DNA of 25,516 nt, taken from contig CATPAO010000123.1 of NCBI GenBank assembly GCA_955652025.1, positions 1 to 25,516 of the forward strand, given 5' to 3'. This document shows positions 15,136 through 24,205 of the stretch, piece after piece. Under the pieces are notes generated by a model, which was not told the origin of the DNA, searched no databases, and was given only the letters and a program-made list of their open reading frames with translations. This DNA is from Casimicrobiaceae bacterium. GTDB taxonomy: Bacteria > Pseudomonadota > Gammaproteobacteria > Burkholderiales > Casimicrobiaceae. Position numbers and translations under genes: made by a program. How positions within the stretch are numbered: the stretch's first letter is position 1; every line of letters starts with the position of its first letter.

Positions 15136-16416
15136 TTGACCCGTAACGACGAACTTTTCGCGCGCGCCGAGCGCACGATTCCCGGCGGCGTCAATTCGCC
15201 GGTGCGCGCGTTTCGCGCTGTCGGCGGCACTCCGCGCTTTTTCACCCGTGGGCAGGGCGCGTACTTGTGGGACGCCGACGGCAAGCGCTATATCGATTAC
15301 GTCGGCTCCTGGGGACCCGCGATTCTCGGGCACGCGCATCCGGCGGTCGTCCGCGCGGTGCAGGAGACCGCCGCGAACGGGCTGTCGTTCGGTGCGCCCA
15401 CCGAGATCGAGATCGCGTTGGCGGAAATGCTCGTGCGCCGCATGCCCTCGCTCGAACTCGTGCGGCTGGTCTCGTCGGGGACCGAGGCGACGATGTCCGC
15501 GCTGCGCCTCGCGCGGGGCTATACGGGCCGGTCAAAGATCGTCAAGTTCGAAGGTTGCTATCACGGCCACGGCGACAGCCTGCTCGTGAAGGCGGGATCG
15601 GGTGCGCTGACCTTCGGCCAGCCTTCGTCGGCCGGCGTGCCGAGCGCGATCGCCAACGAAACGATCGTCACGACGTACAACGACTTGGCCGCGCTCGAGA
15701 CGGTGTTCGCGCGCGACGGCAGCAAGATCGCAGCGATTATCGTCGAGCCGGTGGCCGGCAACATGAACCTCGTGGTTCCTCTGCCGTCGTTTCTGCACGG
15801 GTTGCGCGACGTCTGCGATCGTCACCGCGCCGTGCTGATCTTCGACGAGGTGATGACCGGATTCCGCGTGCACCCGCAAGGCGCGCAAGGTCTCTACGGT
15901 GTCGCGCCCGACCTGACGACGCTCGGCAAGATCATCGGCGGCGGGATGCCGGTGGGCGCATTCGGCGGCAGGCGATCGATCATGGAACGGATCGCGCCGC
16001 TCGGACCCGTCTATCAGGCGGGCACGCTGTCGGGCAATCCCGTCGCGGTCGCCGCCGGCCTTGCGACGCTCGAGGCGACCGAGGCGCCGGGGTTCTATCC
16101 CCGTCTCACGCAAATGACGCAGGCGCTCGTCGACGGTCTGGTCGCGGTCGCGCGGCGGAAGAACGCCGCGTTTTCGGCGCAGGCGGTCGGCGGCATGTTC
16201 GGCCTCTATTTCTCGCCCGAGGTGCCCACGTCGTATCACGCGGTGATGAGCTCCGACACCGACCGTTTCAAGCGTTTCTTCCACGCGATGCTCGATGCCG
16301 GGATCTACCTCGCGCCCTCGGCATTCGAGGCGGGCTTCGTCTCGGCCGCACACTCGGACCAAGACATCGCGGCGACGATAGAGGCGGCGGGGAGCGCGTT
16401 CGCATTGATCCGGTAG
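15136..16416 (+). CDS. hemL: Glutamate-1-semialdehyde 2,1-aminomutase
   Basis: A 426-residue PLP enzyme that makes 5-aminolevulinate from glutamate-1-semialdehyde in the C5 pathway to heme. The PLP lysine is Lys265 in [28 protein letters not shown] (the Asp that holds the pyridine nitrogen), [16 protein letters not shown] and [14 protein letters not shown] are all present. The reading frame has no ATG or GTG near the expected N-terminus. TTG at 15136 yields [20 protein letters not shown], which matches the normal HemL start, and a G-rich run GGGGG (15127-15131) lies 4 nt before it. An in-frame ATG at 14944 lies inside thiE and would add shadow-like sequence. Confidence 0.96.
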   Translation: MTRNDELFARAERTIPGGVNSPVRAFRAVGGTPRFFTRGQGAYLWDADGKRYIDYVGSWGPAILGHAHPAVVRAVQETAANGLSFGAPTEIEIALAEMLVRRMPSLELVRLVSSGTEATMSALRLARGYTGRSKIVKFEGCYHGHGDSLLVKAGSGALTFGQPSSAGVPSAIANETIVTTYNDLAALETVFARDGSKIAAIIVEPVAGNMNLVVPLPSFLHGLRDVCDRHRAVLIFDEVMTGFRVHPQGAQGLYGVAPDLTTLGKIIGGGMPVGAFGGRRSIMERIAPLGPVYQAGTLSGNPVAVAAGLATLEATEAPGFYPRLTQMTQALVDGLVAVARRKNAAFSAQAVGGMFGLYFSPEVPTSYHAVMSSDTDRFKRFFHAMLDAGIYLAPSAFEAGFVSAAHSDQDIAATIEAAGSAFALIR

Positions 16417-16423
16417 TGTCCTG

Positions 16424-16620
16424 TTCCGTAAGTGGGCGGGTTGAGTGTTCCGTTCCGTAAATTCGCCGAGAGTTCGCGGCGCAATCGTTCGTCGGTTCGA
16501 ACACGGCCGCGTGAACGGATTGAGCGGCGGAGGGTCAGAACTTCGCGCGACGGTGCAATGCCCGTGCCGCCTCGTCGGAAGAAATGCCAAAAAGTCCTTT
16601 TGCGACGCGGGCTTCCGTAA
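16424..16620 (+). repeat. Three copies of TTCCGTAA in the hemL-gspE gap
   Basis: TTCCGTAA occurs at 16424-16431, 16453-16460 and 16613-16620. The first two lie in a near-duplicated context (TGTCCTGTTCCGTAA and TGTTCCGTTCCGTAA). The gap (16417-16675, 259 nt) holds no gene I can support. An open frame in phase with gspE runs through it from a GTG at 16445, but its composition is not like the GspE family. The copies could be a regulator site, element ends or chance. Confidence 0.4.
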
Positions 16621-16650
16621 TTCTATTCAACCGGATCGTGCTATCATCAT
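16621..16650 (+). promoter_or_regulatory. Possible promoter for the gsp operon
   Basis: TGCTATCAT (16639-16647) looks like an extended -10 box. TTCTAT at 16621-16626 is the only nearby -35 candidate, and its 15-nt spacing is poor. A start about 7 nt downstream would leave a short leader before the proposed gspE start at 16676. Confidence 0.35.
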
Positions 16651-16675
16651 CGACCCCCACTCCGGCCCTTTCCCC

Positions 16676-18385
16676 TTGCAGAACGTTGACGCCGTCGCCC
16701 GCAATTCCATCGGCGAAATCCTGATCGCGCGCGGCAAACTCGACGCCGCGGCGCTCGAGCGCGCGCTTCGCCTGCAGCAGGACAGCGGGGAAAAACTGGA
16801 GCAGCTCTTGGTAACGCTCGGACTGTGCGCGCAGCGCGACGTCGCCGAAGCGATCGCGACGCGTCTCGACTTGCCGCTCGTCGATGCCAGTGGCTATCCC
16901 GAGTTTCCGATCCTGGAAGAGCGCGTTTCGGCGCGGTTTCTGCGCGAATCGCGGGCGTTGCCCGTGCGCGAGGACGAAACCGAGCTCGCACTCGCGATGG
17001 CCGATCCGACCGACGCCTACACGATCAGCGCGTTCGAGATGGTCACCGGCCGTTCGGTGCGGCCGCTCGTCGCGATCCCGACCGAGCTCGAGGCCGCGCT
17101 GGAGCGTCTCTATGGCAGCGGTAAGTCGGCGCAAAGCCAGATCATCGGCGACGTCGAGACGCGCGTCGACGAGCTCGCGTTCGACGCCGACGTCCAGCAG
17201 TTGAAGGACCTCGCGGCGGAGGCGCCCGTCATCCGGTTGGTGAGCCTGCTGATCACCAACGCGCTCGAGATGCGCGCCTCGGATATCCACGTCGAACCGT
17301 TCGAGAATCGCCTGCACGTCCGCTACCGGATCGACGGCGTGCTGCACGACGTCGAATCGCCGCCCAAGCGCCTGGCCGCGGCGGTGATCTCGCGGATCAA
17401 GATCATGGCGAACCTCGACATCGCCGAGCGCCGGCTGCCACAGGACGGACGGATTCGCCTGCGCGTGCAGGGCAAGGAGATCGATCTACGCGTCTCCACG
17501 GTGCCGACAATGCACGGCGAGTCGGTCGTCATGCGGATCCTCGACAAAGGCGGCGTCGCGCTCGATTTCGAGCGGCTGGGTTTCGGAGCGGACACGCTGA
17601 GGGGCTTTCTCGACGTGCTGATGCAGCCGCACGGCATCCTGCTCGTCACCGGCCCGACCGGCTCGGGGAAGACCACGACGCTCTATACGGCGCTTGATCG
17701 GCTGAATCAGCCCGACGTCAAGATTCTCACCGTTGAGGACCCCGTCGAGTACCAGATGGCGGGCATCAACCAGATCCAGGTCAAGCCGCAGATCGATTTG
17801 ACGTTCGCCAACGCGCTCCGCTCGATCGTGCGACAGGATCCGGACGTCATCATGATCGGCGAAATCCGCGATTTGGAGACGGCGCAAATCGCCGTGCAGT
17901 CGGCGCTGACCGGCCATCTCGTCCTGTCGACGGTTCACACGAACGATGCGCCGTCGACGATGAATCGGCTGCTCGATATGGGCGTCGAGGACTATCTGCT
18001 GACATCGACGATCATCGGCATCCTCGCGCAGCGGCTCGTCCGCACGCTGTGCCCGCATTGCAAGGAGGAGTACACGGCGCTACCGGAGCTGGTCGAGGAA
18101 ATCAAGCTCCGCCGGTTCACGCAGCAAAAGGACATCACGCTATGGCACGCGAAGGGCTGCAAGCACTGCGCCAACACCGGCTACGTCGGGCGCGTTTGCA
18201 TTCTGGAAATGCTTCCGATGACGGATACGCTGCGCAGCATGGTGATGAAGCACGCGACCGCGACCGAGCTCCGCGCCCAGGCCATCCGCGAAGGCATGTT
18301 GACGATGTACGAGGACGGCCTCCGCAAGGCGCTCGCCGGCGTGACCACGTTCGAGGAAGTATTGCGCGTCACGCGCGAGGACTGA
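16676..18385 (+). CDS. gspE: Type II secretion system ATPase GspE
   Basis: This cytoplasmic hexameric ATPase powers pseudopilus assembly. From the TTG at 16676 it has 569 residues: an N-terminal domain (NSIGEILIARGKLDAAALER onward) that binds GspL, a middle domain with ASDIHVEPFENRLHVRYRID, Walker A GPTGSGKT (326-333), the Asp box VEDPVEY, Walker B MIGEIRDLETA and the His box STVHTNDA. A zinc site is formed by Cys459, Cys462, Cys495 and Cys498 (CPHC and CKHC). The start is uncertain: no ATG lies near the expected N-terminus and no Shine-Dalgarno precedes the TTG. An in-frame GTG at 16445 would add 77 residues of unlikely composition. It is the first gene of the gsp operon, 46 nt before gspF. 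Confidence 0.93.
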   Translation: MQNVDAVARNSIGEILIARGKLDAAALERALRLQQDSGEKLEQLLVTLGLCAQRDVAEAIATRLDLPLVDASGYPEFPILEERVSARFLRESRALPVREDETELALAMADPTDAYTISAFEMVTGRSVRPLVAIPTELEAALERLYGSGKSAQSQIIGDVETRVDELAFDADVQQLKDLAAEAPVIRLVSLLITNALEMRASDIHVEPFENRLHVRYRIDGVLHDVESPPKRLAAAVISRIKIMANLDIAERRLPQDGRIRLRVQGKEIDLRVSTVPTMHGESVVMRILDKGGVALDFERLGFGADTLRGFLDVLMQPHGILLVTGPTGSGKTTTLYTALDRLNQPDVKILTVEDPVEYQMAGINQIQVKPQIDLTFANALRSIVRQDPDVIMIGEIRDLETAQIAVQSALTGHLVLSTVHTNDAPSTMNRLLDMGVEDYLLTSTIIGILAQRLVRTLCPHCKEEYTALPELVEEIKLRRFTQQKDITLWHAKGCKHCANTGYVGRVCILEMLPMTDTLRSMVMKHATATELRAQAIREGMLTMYEDGLRKALAGVTTFEEVLRVTRED

Positions 18386-18431
18386 CGGGTCTGCCGCGTC
18401 CGTCAATACCGCGCGCTCGTTCCAAGCCCCG

Positions 18432-19676
18432 ATGCCTGTATTCCGCTATCGCGCCGTAAGCCCGGCCGGCGAAATCTCGACCGGCGAATCGGACGCGGCC
18501 AACGAATCCGACGTCGTCGAGCATCTCCGCGAGCAGGGATTGATGCCGATGCAGATCGCGCAGGCCGCGGGCGGCGCGAGCGTCGCGACGGCGGCGGGGA
18601 GCGCACAGCGCGCGCCGCGGCGCAAACTGTTCGCATCGAAGAAAGTGTCGCGCGACCAGTTGCTCGCGATCACACGCGAGTTGGCCACGCTGCTGCGTGC
18701 CGGCCTGCCGCTCGATCGCGCGCTGGAAATCCTGATCGGCCTCGCGCCGACGCCGCCGGTGGCGACGCTGCTGCAGGGCGTGCGCGACAACGTGCGCGGC
18801 GGCAAGTCGCTGTCGCAGGCGCTCGACGCGCGGCGCGAAGTGTTCAGCCGCTTCTACGTGAACATCGTGCGCGCGGGCGAGGCGGGCGGCGCGCTCGGAC
18901 TCGTGCTGCAGCGACTCGCCGAAACGATGGAGCGCAACAAGGAGCTCCGCGAGTCCGTCCGCTCGGCGCTCATCTATCCGACGATACTGATCGGCGTTGC
19001 CGTGACCTCGGTGATCGTGCTGCTGATATTCGTCGTGCCGCAGTTCCAGCAGACGTTTGCGCAGTCCGGCAAGGCGCTGCCGCTGCCGACGCAGTTCGTC
19101 GTATTCTTGGGCGAATTCATGAAGCATTGGTGGTGGGCGGTGATCGCCGCGGTCGTGCTCGCCGTGCTGTGGTTTCGCCGCCGCGGACACAACCCGGACG
19201 TGCGCCGTGCGCGCGACGCCAGGATGCTGCGGACGCCTCTTCTGGGCGACGCACTCGCCAAGCTCGAGGTCGCTCGCTTCGCGCGCACGCTCTCGACGCT
19301 GATCGGCAACGGAGTGACGCTGCTCTCCGGCTTGTCGATCGTCAAGGAAACGATGGGCAATGTCGTGCTCGGAAATGCGCTCGACGGCGTGATCGCGAAG
19401 CTCCGCGAGGGCAAGGGCTTCGGCCGACCGCTCGCGGAGACCGCGTTGTACCCGCGTCTCGCGACGCAGTTGATCATGGTCGGCGAGGAAAGCGGCCGGT
19501 TGGAGGAGATGCTGACCCGTGTCGCCGACATCTACGACCGCGAAGTCCAAGTCGCGGTCAAGCGTTTTCTCGCGGTGCTCGAGCCGGTGATGATCCTCGG
19601 ACTCGCGGTGCTGGTCGGCGGAATCGTGTTCTCGATTCTGCTGGGTGTTATGGGCATGAGCGAACTCGTCTCGTAA
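18432..19676 (+). CDS. gspF: Type II secretion system inner-membrane platform protein GspF
   Basis: A 414-residue polytopic protein that forms the base on which GspE acts to add pseudopilins. It starts MPVFRYRAVSPAGEISTGES, as usual. Two T2SSF domains follow, with TRELATLLRAGLPLDRALEI opening the first and ARFARTLSTLIGNGVTLLSG opening the second. Membrane segments lie at about 178-204, 233-249 and 386-410, the last in LGLAVLVGGIVFSILLGVMG. LIMVGEESGRLEEML is a further family marker. It is followed by a 77-nt gap to gspG. Confidence 0.96.
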   Translation: MPVFRYRAVSPAGEISTGESDAANESDVVEHLREQGLMPMQIAQAAGGASVATAAGSAQRAPRRKLFASKKVSRDQLLAITRELATLLRAGLPLDRALEILIGLAPTPPVATLLQGVRDNVRGGKSLSQALDARREVFSRFYVNIVRAGEAGGALGLVLQRLAETMERNKELRESVRSALIYPTILIGVAVTSVIVLLIFVVPQFQQTFAQSGKALPLPTQFVVFLGEFMKHWWWAVIAAVVLAVLWFRRRGHNPDVRRARDARMLRTPLLGDALAKLEVARFARTLSTLIGNGVTLLSGLSIVKETMGNVVLGNALDGVIAKLREGKGFGRPLAETALYPRLATQLIMVGEESGRLEEMLTRVADIYDREVQVAVKRFLAVLEPVMILGLAVLVGGIVFSILLGVMGMSELVS

Positions 19677-19753
19677 TTCGTGTCTAACAGTTCCGTTTCG
19701 CGCCCCGGAGGATGGACTTGCGGCGCGGCAACGCAGGGAGGCTGAAGAGCTCA

Positions 19754-20173
19754 ATGAACCTTTCACGGAAACGCGTGTCGGGGATGACCCTGATCGAGAT
19801 CCTCGTCGTGCTGGTCCTGATCGGCGTCGTCCTTGGCATCGTCGGCGGCAACTTCATCGGCCGCGGCGAGAAGGCGAAGGTCGACGCGGCGAAGATCGAG
19901 ATCGGCCAAATCGGTCAGGCGCTCGATCTTTACAAGTTGGAGATCGGGCGCTACCCGACGACGCAGGAGGGGCTGCAGGCGCTGGTCACGGCACCCGCGG
20001 GCGTCACCAACTGGAACGGCCCCTATTGGAAGAAATCGACGGTCCCGAAAGATCCGTGGGGCAACGAATACAAGTACGCGGCGCCGGGCCAGCGCGGGCC
20101 TTACGACATCCTTTCGTACGGCGCCGATGGCAAGGAAGGCGGCGAAGGTGTCAACGCGGACATCACTAACTGA
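19754..20173 (+). CDS. gspG: Type II secretion system major pseudopilin GspG
   Basis: The 139-residue main subunit of the pseudopilus. Prepilin cleavage is expected after Gly10 (KRVSG), giving a mature N-terminus MTLIEILVVLVLIGVVLGIV with Glu at +5. The +1 residue is Met instead of the usual Phe. The body has GQALDLYKLEIGRYPTTQEG, PYWKKSTVPKDPWGNEY and the C-terminal calcium loop GPYDILSYGADGKEGGEG. The ATG at 19754 gives a short leader, and GGGAGG lies about 11 nt upstream. An alternative ATG at 19712 would lengthen the leader to 24 residues but directly abuts its GGAGG. Confidence 0.95.
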   Translation: MNLSRKRVSGMTLIEILVVLVLIGVVLGIVGGNFIGRGEKAKVDAAKIEIGQIGQALDLYKLEIGRYPTTQEGLQALVTAPAGVTNWNGPYWKKSTVPKDPWGNEYKYAAPGQRGPYDILSYGADGKEGGEGVNADITN

Positions 20174-20189
20174 CGGCGCGCCGCCTCCG

Positions 20190-20627
20190 ATGAATGCCCG
20201 CGGCGTAACGTTGCTCGAGCTCCTGGTCGTCCTGGCCATCATGGCGCTCATCGCGGGGATGGTCCTGCCAACGTTCGGCGACGGCGTTCCAACGAGCACG
20301 CTCAAGTCGTCCGCGCGGCAGCTCGCGAGCGGACTCCGCTTGGCGCGAACCGAAGCCGTGGCGCAAAAACGCGAGGCGTTTTTGTGGCTCGATCTGCGCG
20401 GCCGGCGCTTCAAGGTCGACCGCGATCCGAAGGAATACGCGTTGCCGCCGCGCGTCGAGCTCGCGCTGTTTACCGCCCAAAACGACATCGTCAACGAAAA
20501 CACAGGTGCAATCCGCTTCTATCCGGACGGCGGCAGCAATGGCGGACGGATCACCGTCGGCGCCGGCGCGCGCAAATACGAAGTCGATGTCGATTGGCTG
20601 ACCGGCCGCGTCGCGATCCTCGAATAG
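20190..20627 (+). CDS. gspH: Type II secretion system minor pseudopilin GspH
   Basis: A 145-residue minor pseudopilin. The leader MNARG is cleaved before VTLLELLVVLAIMALIAGMV, with Glu at +5 (residue 10). The globular part has LKSSARQLASGLRLARTEAV, the classic GspH/FimT stretch after the helix, and ends with YEVDVDWLTGRVAILE. It starts 16 nt after gspG. A much longer upstream frame (from 19833) overlaps gspG and is arginine-rich shadow sequence. GspH helps cap the pseudopilus tip. Confidence 0.92.
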   Translation: MNARGVTLLELLVVLAIMALIAGMVLPTFGDGVPTSTLKSSARQLASGLRLARTEAVAQKREAFLWLDLRGRRFKVDRDPKEYALPPRVELALFTAQNDIVNENTGAIRFYPDGGSNGGRITVGAGARKYEVDVDWLTGRVAILE

Positions 20628-20630
20628 TCG

Positions 20631-21095
20631 ATGCCGAACGCCAATACCCGTCTCGAGTCTGCGCCAAGTCGCGCGCGGCGCCCGCACGCCGGTGGATTTT
20701 CGCTGCTCGAAGTGCTGGTCGCGTTCGTCATCGTCGCGCTCGTCGCCACGGCGCTGTTCCGGCTGTTCGGCGGTGCGCTCAACAACGCGTCGGCCGCGGA
20801 GGACTGGAGCCGCGCGCTTCTGGTCGCCGAGAGCCGGCTTGCCGTCGCCGCCAACGAGAAGGCGTTGCGCGAGGGCAGCGACCAGGGCAGTGAAAGCGAC
20901 GGCCGCTTCCGCTGGCAAACTTCGATCGCGCCGTACGTGGCGCCCGGCACGCCCGACGAGCTCGAGCGCGCATCGGATGCCTTGCCGACGCGGCTTTATC
21001 GCGTCAGCGTCGACGTACGTTTTCCGAGCGACAGTGGACGCGATCGCACGCTGTCGCTGTCGACGGTGAAAATCGGCGCGAGGACGCCGCTGTGA
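20631..21095 (+). CDS. gspI: Type II secretion system minor pseudopilin GspI
   Basis: A 154-residue minor pseudopilin that seeds the pseudopilus tip with GspJ and GspK. The leader is long (22 residues, MPNANTRLES...PHAGG), cleaved before FSLLEVLVAFVIVALVATAL, with Glu at +5 (residue 27). WSRALLVAESRLAVA matches the conserved GspI helix. It begins 3 nt after the gspH stop, and its stop overlaps the gspJ GTG. Confidence 0.92.
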   Translation: MPNANTRLESAPSRARRPHAGGFSLLEVLVAFVIVALVATALFRLFGGALNNASAAEDWSRALLVAESRLAVAANEKALREGSDQGSESDGRFRWQTSIAPYVAPGTPDELERASDALPTRLYRVSVDVRFPSDSGRDRTLSLSTVKIGARTPL

Positions 21096-21763
21096 ACCGG
21101 CGCCCGGGCGGCTTCACACTCGTCGAGCTGTTGATTGCGCTCGTGCTGCTGGCGCTTCTGTCAGCCGTGCTGTACGGGTCGCTGGGGTTCGCCGGAACGA
21201 CGCTCGATCGCGGCGAAGCGAAGGTCGACGCGACGTCCGGCATGCGTCTCGCGCAAGCGTTCCTCCGCGCGAACCTCGAGGAACAGCATCCGTTGCGCAT
21301 GCGCAAGATCGTCGAGTGGCCGCTCGTTTTCGCCGGCGAGCTGGAAGAGCTGCGGTACGCGGCGGTGCTGCCGGCGCGCGTGGCCAGCGGCGGTGTGTGG
21401 TTCTACCGGCTTTCGGTCAGGCACGATGAGGCGCGAACGCCGCTCGTGCTCGAGCGCATGCTGCCGGATCTCGCCGCGGCGCAGCCGCCGGAGTTCGCGA
21501 GCGCCGAGCGCTCGGTGCTCGCGCAAGACATCGCGAGCCTCAAGATCGGCTATTTGGGTCGCGATGCCAATGCGGCCGACGCCAACGATCCGTCGTGGCG
21601 CGATCGATGGGACGATCGGCAACGGCTGCCGATCATGATTCGAATCGACGTGGCGCCGAAACGGGGTCCCGCGTGGCCGCCGCTGTTCGTGGCGCCGCGC
21701 GAGGCGCCCGACGCGGGCTGTCGCGCCTTCGACCCGGCGCGACAGCGCTGCGCGCAGCTCTGA
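21092..21763 (+). CDS. gspJ: Type II secretion system minor pseudopilin GspJ
   Basis: A 223-residue minor pseudopilin. It starts at a GTG that overlaps the gspI stop (GTGA). The leader MNRRPGG is cleaved before FTLVELLIALVLLALLSAVL, with Glu at +5 (residue 12). The longer C-terminal domain, with WPLVFAGELEELRYAAVLPA and SLKIGYLGRD, is typical of GspJ. Two cysteines near the C-terminus (residues 210 and 220, in DAGCRAF and QRCAQL) could form a disulfide. It is followed 7 nt later by gspK. Confidence 0.92.
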   Translation: MNRRPGGFTLVELLIALVLLALLSAVLYGSLGFAGTTLDRGEAKVDATSGMRLAQAFLRANLEEQHPLRMRKIVEWPLVFAGELEELRYAAVLPARVASGGVWFYRLSVRHDEARTPLVLERMLPDLAAAQPPEFASAERSVLAQDIASLKIGYLGRDANAADANDPSWRDRWDDRQRLPIMIRIDVAPKRGPAWPPLFVAPREAPDAGCRAFDPARQRCAQL

Positions 21764-21770
21764 CGCATTC

Positions 21771-22739
21771 ATGCGCGCCGCACCGAACCCGCCATGCCGC
21801 CCTCCCTGCGTCCAGCGCGGCATCGCGCTCGTGCTCGCGTTGTGGCTGACGATTCTGTTGACGGTGATCGCGAGCGGTTTCGCGTTCTCGATGCGGAGCG
21901 AGATCGTTGCGGCGCGCAATGCGCTTTCGCTATCCCGCGCGCGCGCGGCCGCCGACGGCGCGGTCGAACGGACACTCTACGAGCTCGGCCGGCCGCGGCT
22001 TGCGGACGCGTGGATGGCCGACGGCGCGCGGCACGCGTGGAAGGACGGCGAGATCGATATCGTCACCAATGCCGTGGATGAAACCGCGCGAATCGACTTG
22101 AACTTCGCCAACGCGGCATTGCTCAAGGGTTTGTTGATGTCAGCCGGGGGGCTGGACGACCCGACGGCGACGCGGGTGTTGGACGCGATCGGCGATTGGC
22201 GCGACGCGGGCGATCTCAAGCGGCCGAATGGTGCGGAGGACGCGGACTATCGTGCGGCCGGTCTCACCTATGGTCCGGCGCACGCTCCGTTCGAAACCGT
22301 GGGCGAGTTGGCGCGCGTGCTCGGCGTGACGCCCGCGTTGTACGCGCGGCTCGCCGAAAGCCTGACCGTCTATTCGCGCCAGCCCGGCATCAATCCGCAG
22401 ACCGCATCGCGTGACGTGCTGTTGGCGATTCCCGGCGCGACGGCGGATGTCGTCGACGATTTCATCGCCCGGCGGACCGATGCGCGCGACAACAAGTTGC
22501 CGCCGCCGGCGTTTCCGGTCGCGCAGGCGTTCGGCAGCGGCTCGATTCCCGTGTGGCGCATCCACGCCGAAGCGACGCTACCCGATGGTGTAACCTTCGT
22601 CCGCGAAGCGGTGCTACGACCGACCAACGACGCGCGGCGGCCGGTGCTGGCGCTCGCTTGGACGGAAGCCGCCCGCATGCCGGCCATCGTGGCGCCCGAC
22701 GCGCCCGCGCGGCCATCCACTTCGTTTTTCAGGCGCTAG
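21771..22739 (+). CDS. gspK: Type II secretion system tip pseudopilin GspK
   Basis: This 322-residue pseudopilin sits at the tip of the pseudopilus. The leader ends RG (residue 17), and the mature helix is IALVLALWLTILLTVIASGF. As in all GspK proteins the +5 residue is not Glu (here Leu). The large domain has RIDLNFANAALLKGLL, LDAIGDWRDAGD, the helix-hairpin-helix-like PQTASRDVLLAIPGA and VDDFIARR. The length is typical. It ends 5 nt before the gspL start. Confidence 0.93.
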   Translation: MRAAPNPPCRPPCVQRGIALVLALWLTILLTVIASGFAFSMRSEIVAARNALSLSRARAAADGAVERTLYELGRPRLADAWMADGARHAWKDGEIDIVTNAVDETARIDLNFANAALLKGLLMSAGGLDDPTATRVLDAIGDWRDAGDLKRPNGAEDADYRAAGLTYGPAHAPFETVGELARVLGVTPALYARLAESLTVYSRQPGINPQTASRDVLLAIPGATADVVDDFIARRTDARDNKLPPPAFPVAQAFGSGSIPVWRIHAEATLPDGVTFVREAVLRPTNDARRPVLALAWTEAARMPAIVAPDAPARPSTSFFRR

Positions 22740-22744
22740 AGCCG

Positions 22745-24205
22745 ATGCCCGCTGACCGTGAATTTGCCCTGCCTGGCGCCGGCGCGCGCGTCCGCGATTT
22801 CGCGCGGCGGTACGGGCTTTACGGCTACTGGCAATGGTGGACGCGGGAACTGGCGGCGCTGGTTCCCGCGACGCCGCGCGCGGCCATGCAACGACGGCGG
22901 ATGCGGCCGGTGATCGCGTTCGACGGCGACGGCGCGACGCTGTGGCGCCCGGACGTCAAGGACGGCCGGCTCCGCATGGTCGAAACGGCGACTCTCTCGA
23001 TCGCGGGCGATCCCGCGAAGGTGAATGCCGAGGGACGTGCGGCGTTCACGCAATCGACGCGAACGGGCGGCAGCGGGAGTGCGGTGCTGGCGCCGAAAGT
23101 CATCATTTCGCTTGCGTCACGCGCGGTGCTTCGCAAGTCGCTCCAGCTGCCGGCCGCGGTCGAGGAAAATCTGCGCCAGGCGTTGGCCTACGATCTCGAC
23201 CGGCATACGCCGTTCAAGTCGGACGAGCTCTATTTCGACGCCGTTGTGATCGAGCGCGACAAGGCGCGGGGACAAATCCGCGTGGATCTGGCCGCGGCGC
23301 GACGCAAAGACGTCGATGCGGCAGTGAAGCAGGTTGCGGCGTGGGGCGCGGTGCCCTCCGCCGTGGTCCCCGAGCCAGCGGCCAGCGCCGCCTCGTCGCG
23401 CCTCAACCTGTTGCCGGCGGAAATGCGCAACGGGTATGCGTGGTGGAAGCGCTGGCAATTCTGGCTGCCGATCGCGCTGCTCGGCGCGGTGGCCGTGGTG
23501 GCGGTCGTGCTTCCGGTGTGGCAGAAGCGCGAATACGCGATCGCGCAAAACGAAGTCGCGGCGCAGGCGACGCAACAAGCTTCCGTTGCCGAGGCGTTGC
23601 GCGCGCAGCTCGAGCGCCAGGTCGGCGACTACAATTTCGCGCTCGAGCGCAAATACGCCTATCCGGGAACGATGCAGATTCTTGAGGACGTCACGCGCCT
23701 GCTGCCGGACGACACGTGGTTGACGCAGCTCGAGGTCCGGACGAGCGGACGCGGCAAGGACATGCAGCGCGAACTGCTCTTTCGCGGCGAATCGGCCAGC
23801 GCGGGCCGGTTGGTGACGCTGCTCGAGGACTCGCGGTTGTTCACGCAGGCGGCACCGCGCTCGCCCACGACCAAGATCCAGCCCGGGCCTGGAGAGATCT
23901 TCGATTTGGGCGCGCAGATGAAGCCGCTCCCTTCGCCCGCGCCAATTGCGCTTGCCGCGCTCGACAGGCCACCGCCTGTCACTACTCCGCGTGCGCCTGC
24001 CGCACCGCCGGTCCCGCCTCCGCCGGTCGCGCCACCGCCACGCCCGGGCGGAGACGCGGCAAAGACCGAGGCGCCGCCGCCGCACCCAGCCGGCGGCGAT
24101 CCGGCGAAGACCGATGCGCCAGGCACTCTGCCCCCGCCTCCCGCGAGCGGAGACCCGCCAAGGGCCGGCGCGGCGCCGCTTCCGCCGCCGGGAGCGAAGT
24201 CATGA
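22745..24205 (+). CDS. gspL: Type II secretion system protein GspL (PilN-like) with a proline-rich tail
   Basis: A 486-residue bitopic inner-membrane protein that links GspE to the periplasmic parts. Residues 1-235 are cytoplasmic, with LPAAVEENLRQALAYDLDRH followed by TPFKSDELYFD, the type seen in GspL/PilM-PilN relatives. A membrane segment follows at about 236-258 (FWLPIALLGAVAVVAVVLPV). The periplasmic part begins with a coiled-coil-like stretch (QATQQASVAEALRAQLERQV) and a PilN/ferredoxin-like domain (ILEDVTRLLPDDTWLTQLEV). From about residue 392 to the end the sequence is a disordered Pro/Ala/Gly tail with imperfect repeats of GGDPAKTDAP type. The ATG at 22745 follows gspK by 5 nt; an upstream frame inside gspK is rejected. 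Its stop overlaps the gspM ATG. Confidence 0.88.
   Translation: MPADREFALPGAGARVRDFARRYGLYGYWQWWTRELAALVPATPRAAMQRRRMRPVIAFDGDGATLWRPDVKDGRLRMVETATLSIAGDPAKVNAEGRAAFTQSTRTGGSGSAVLAPKVIISLASRAVLRKSLQLPAAVEENLRQALAYDLDRHTPFKSDELYFDAVVIERDKARGQIRVDLAAARRKDVDAAVKQVAAWGAVPSAVVPEPAASAASSRLNLLPAEMRNGYAWWKRWQFWLPIALLGAVAVVAVVLPVWQKREYAIAQNEVAAQATQQASVAEALRAQLERQVGDYNFALERKYAYPGTMQILEDVTRLLPDDTWLTQLEVRTSGRGKDMQRELLFRGESASAGRLVTLLEDSRLFTQAAPRSPTTKIQPGPGEIFDLGAQMKPLPSPAPIALAALDRPPPVTTPRAPAAPPVPPPPVAPPPRPGGDAAKTEAPPPHPAGGDPAKTDAPGTLPPPPASGDPPRAGAAPLPPPGAKS

Noticed and set aside
15532..16590. 352-codon minus-strand frame opposite hemL
   Set aside because: Antisense shadow of hemL; no domain recognised.
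16445..16675. N-terminal extension of gspE from the GTG at 16445
   Set aside because: The extra 77 residues are Arg/Ser-rich, match nothing in the GspE family, and span the putative promoter and the TTCCGTAA repeats.
18369..19766. 465-codon minus-strand frame opposite gspF
   Set aside because: Antisense shadow of gspF; Arg/His/Glu-rich.
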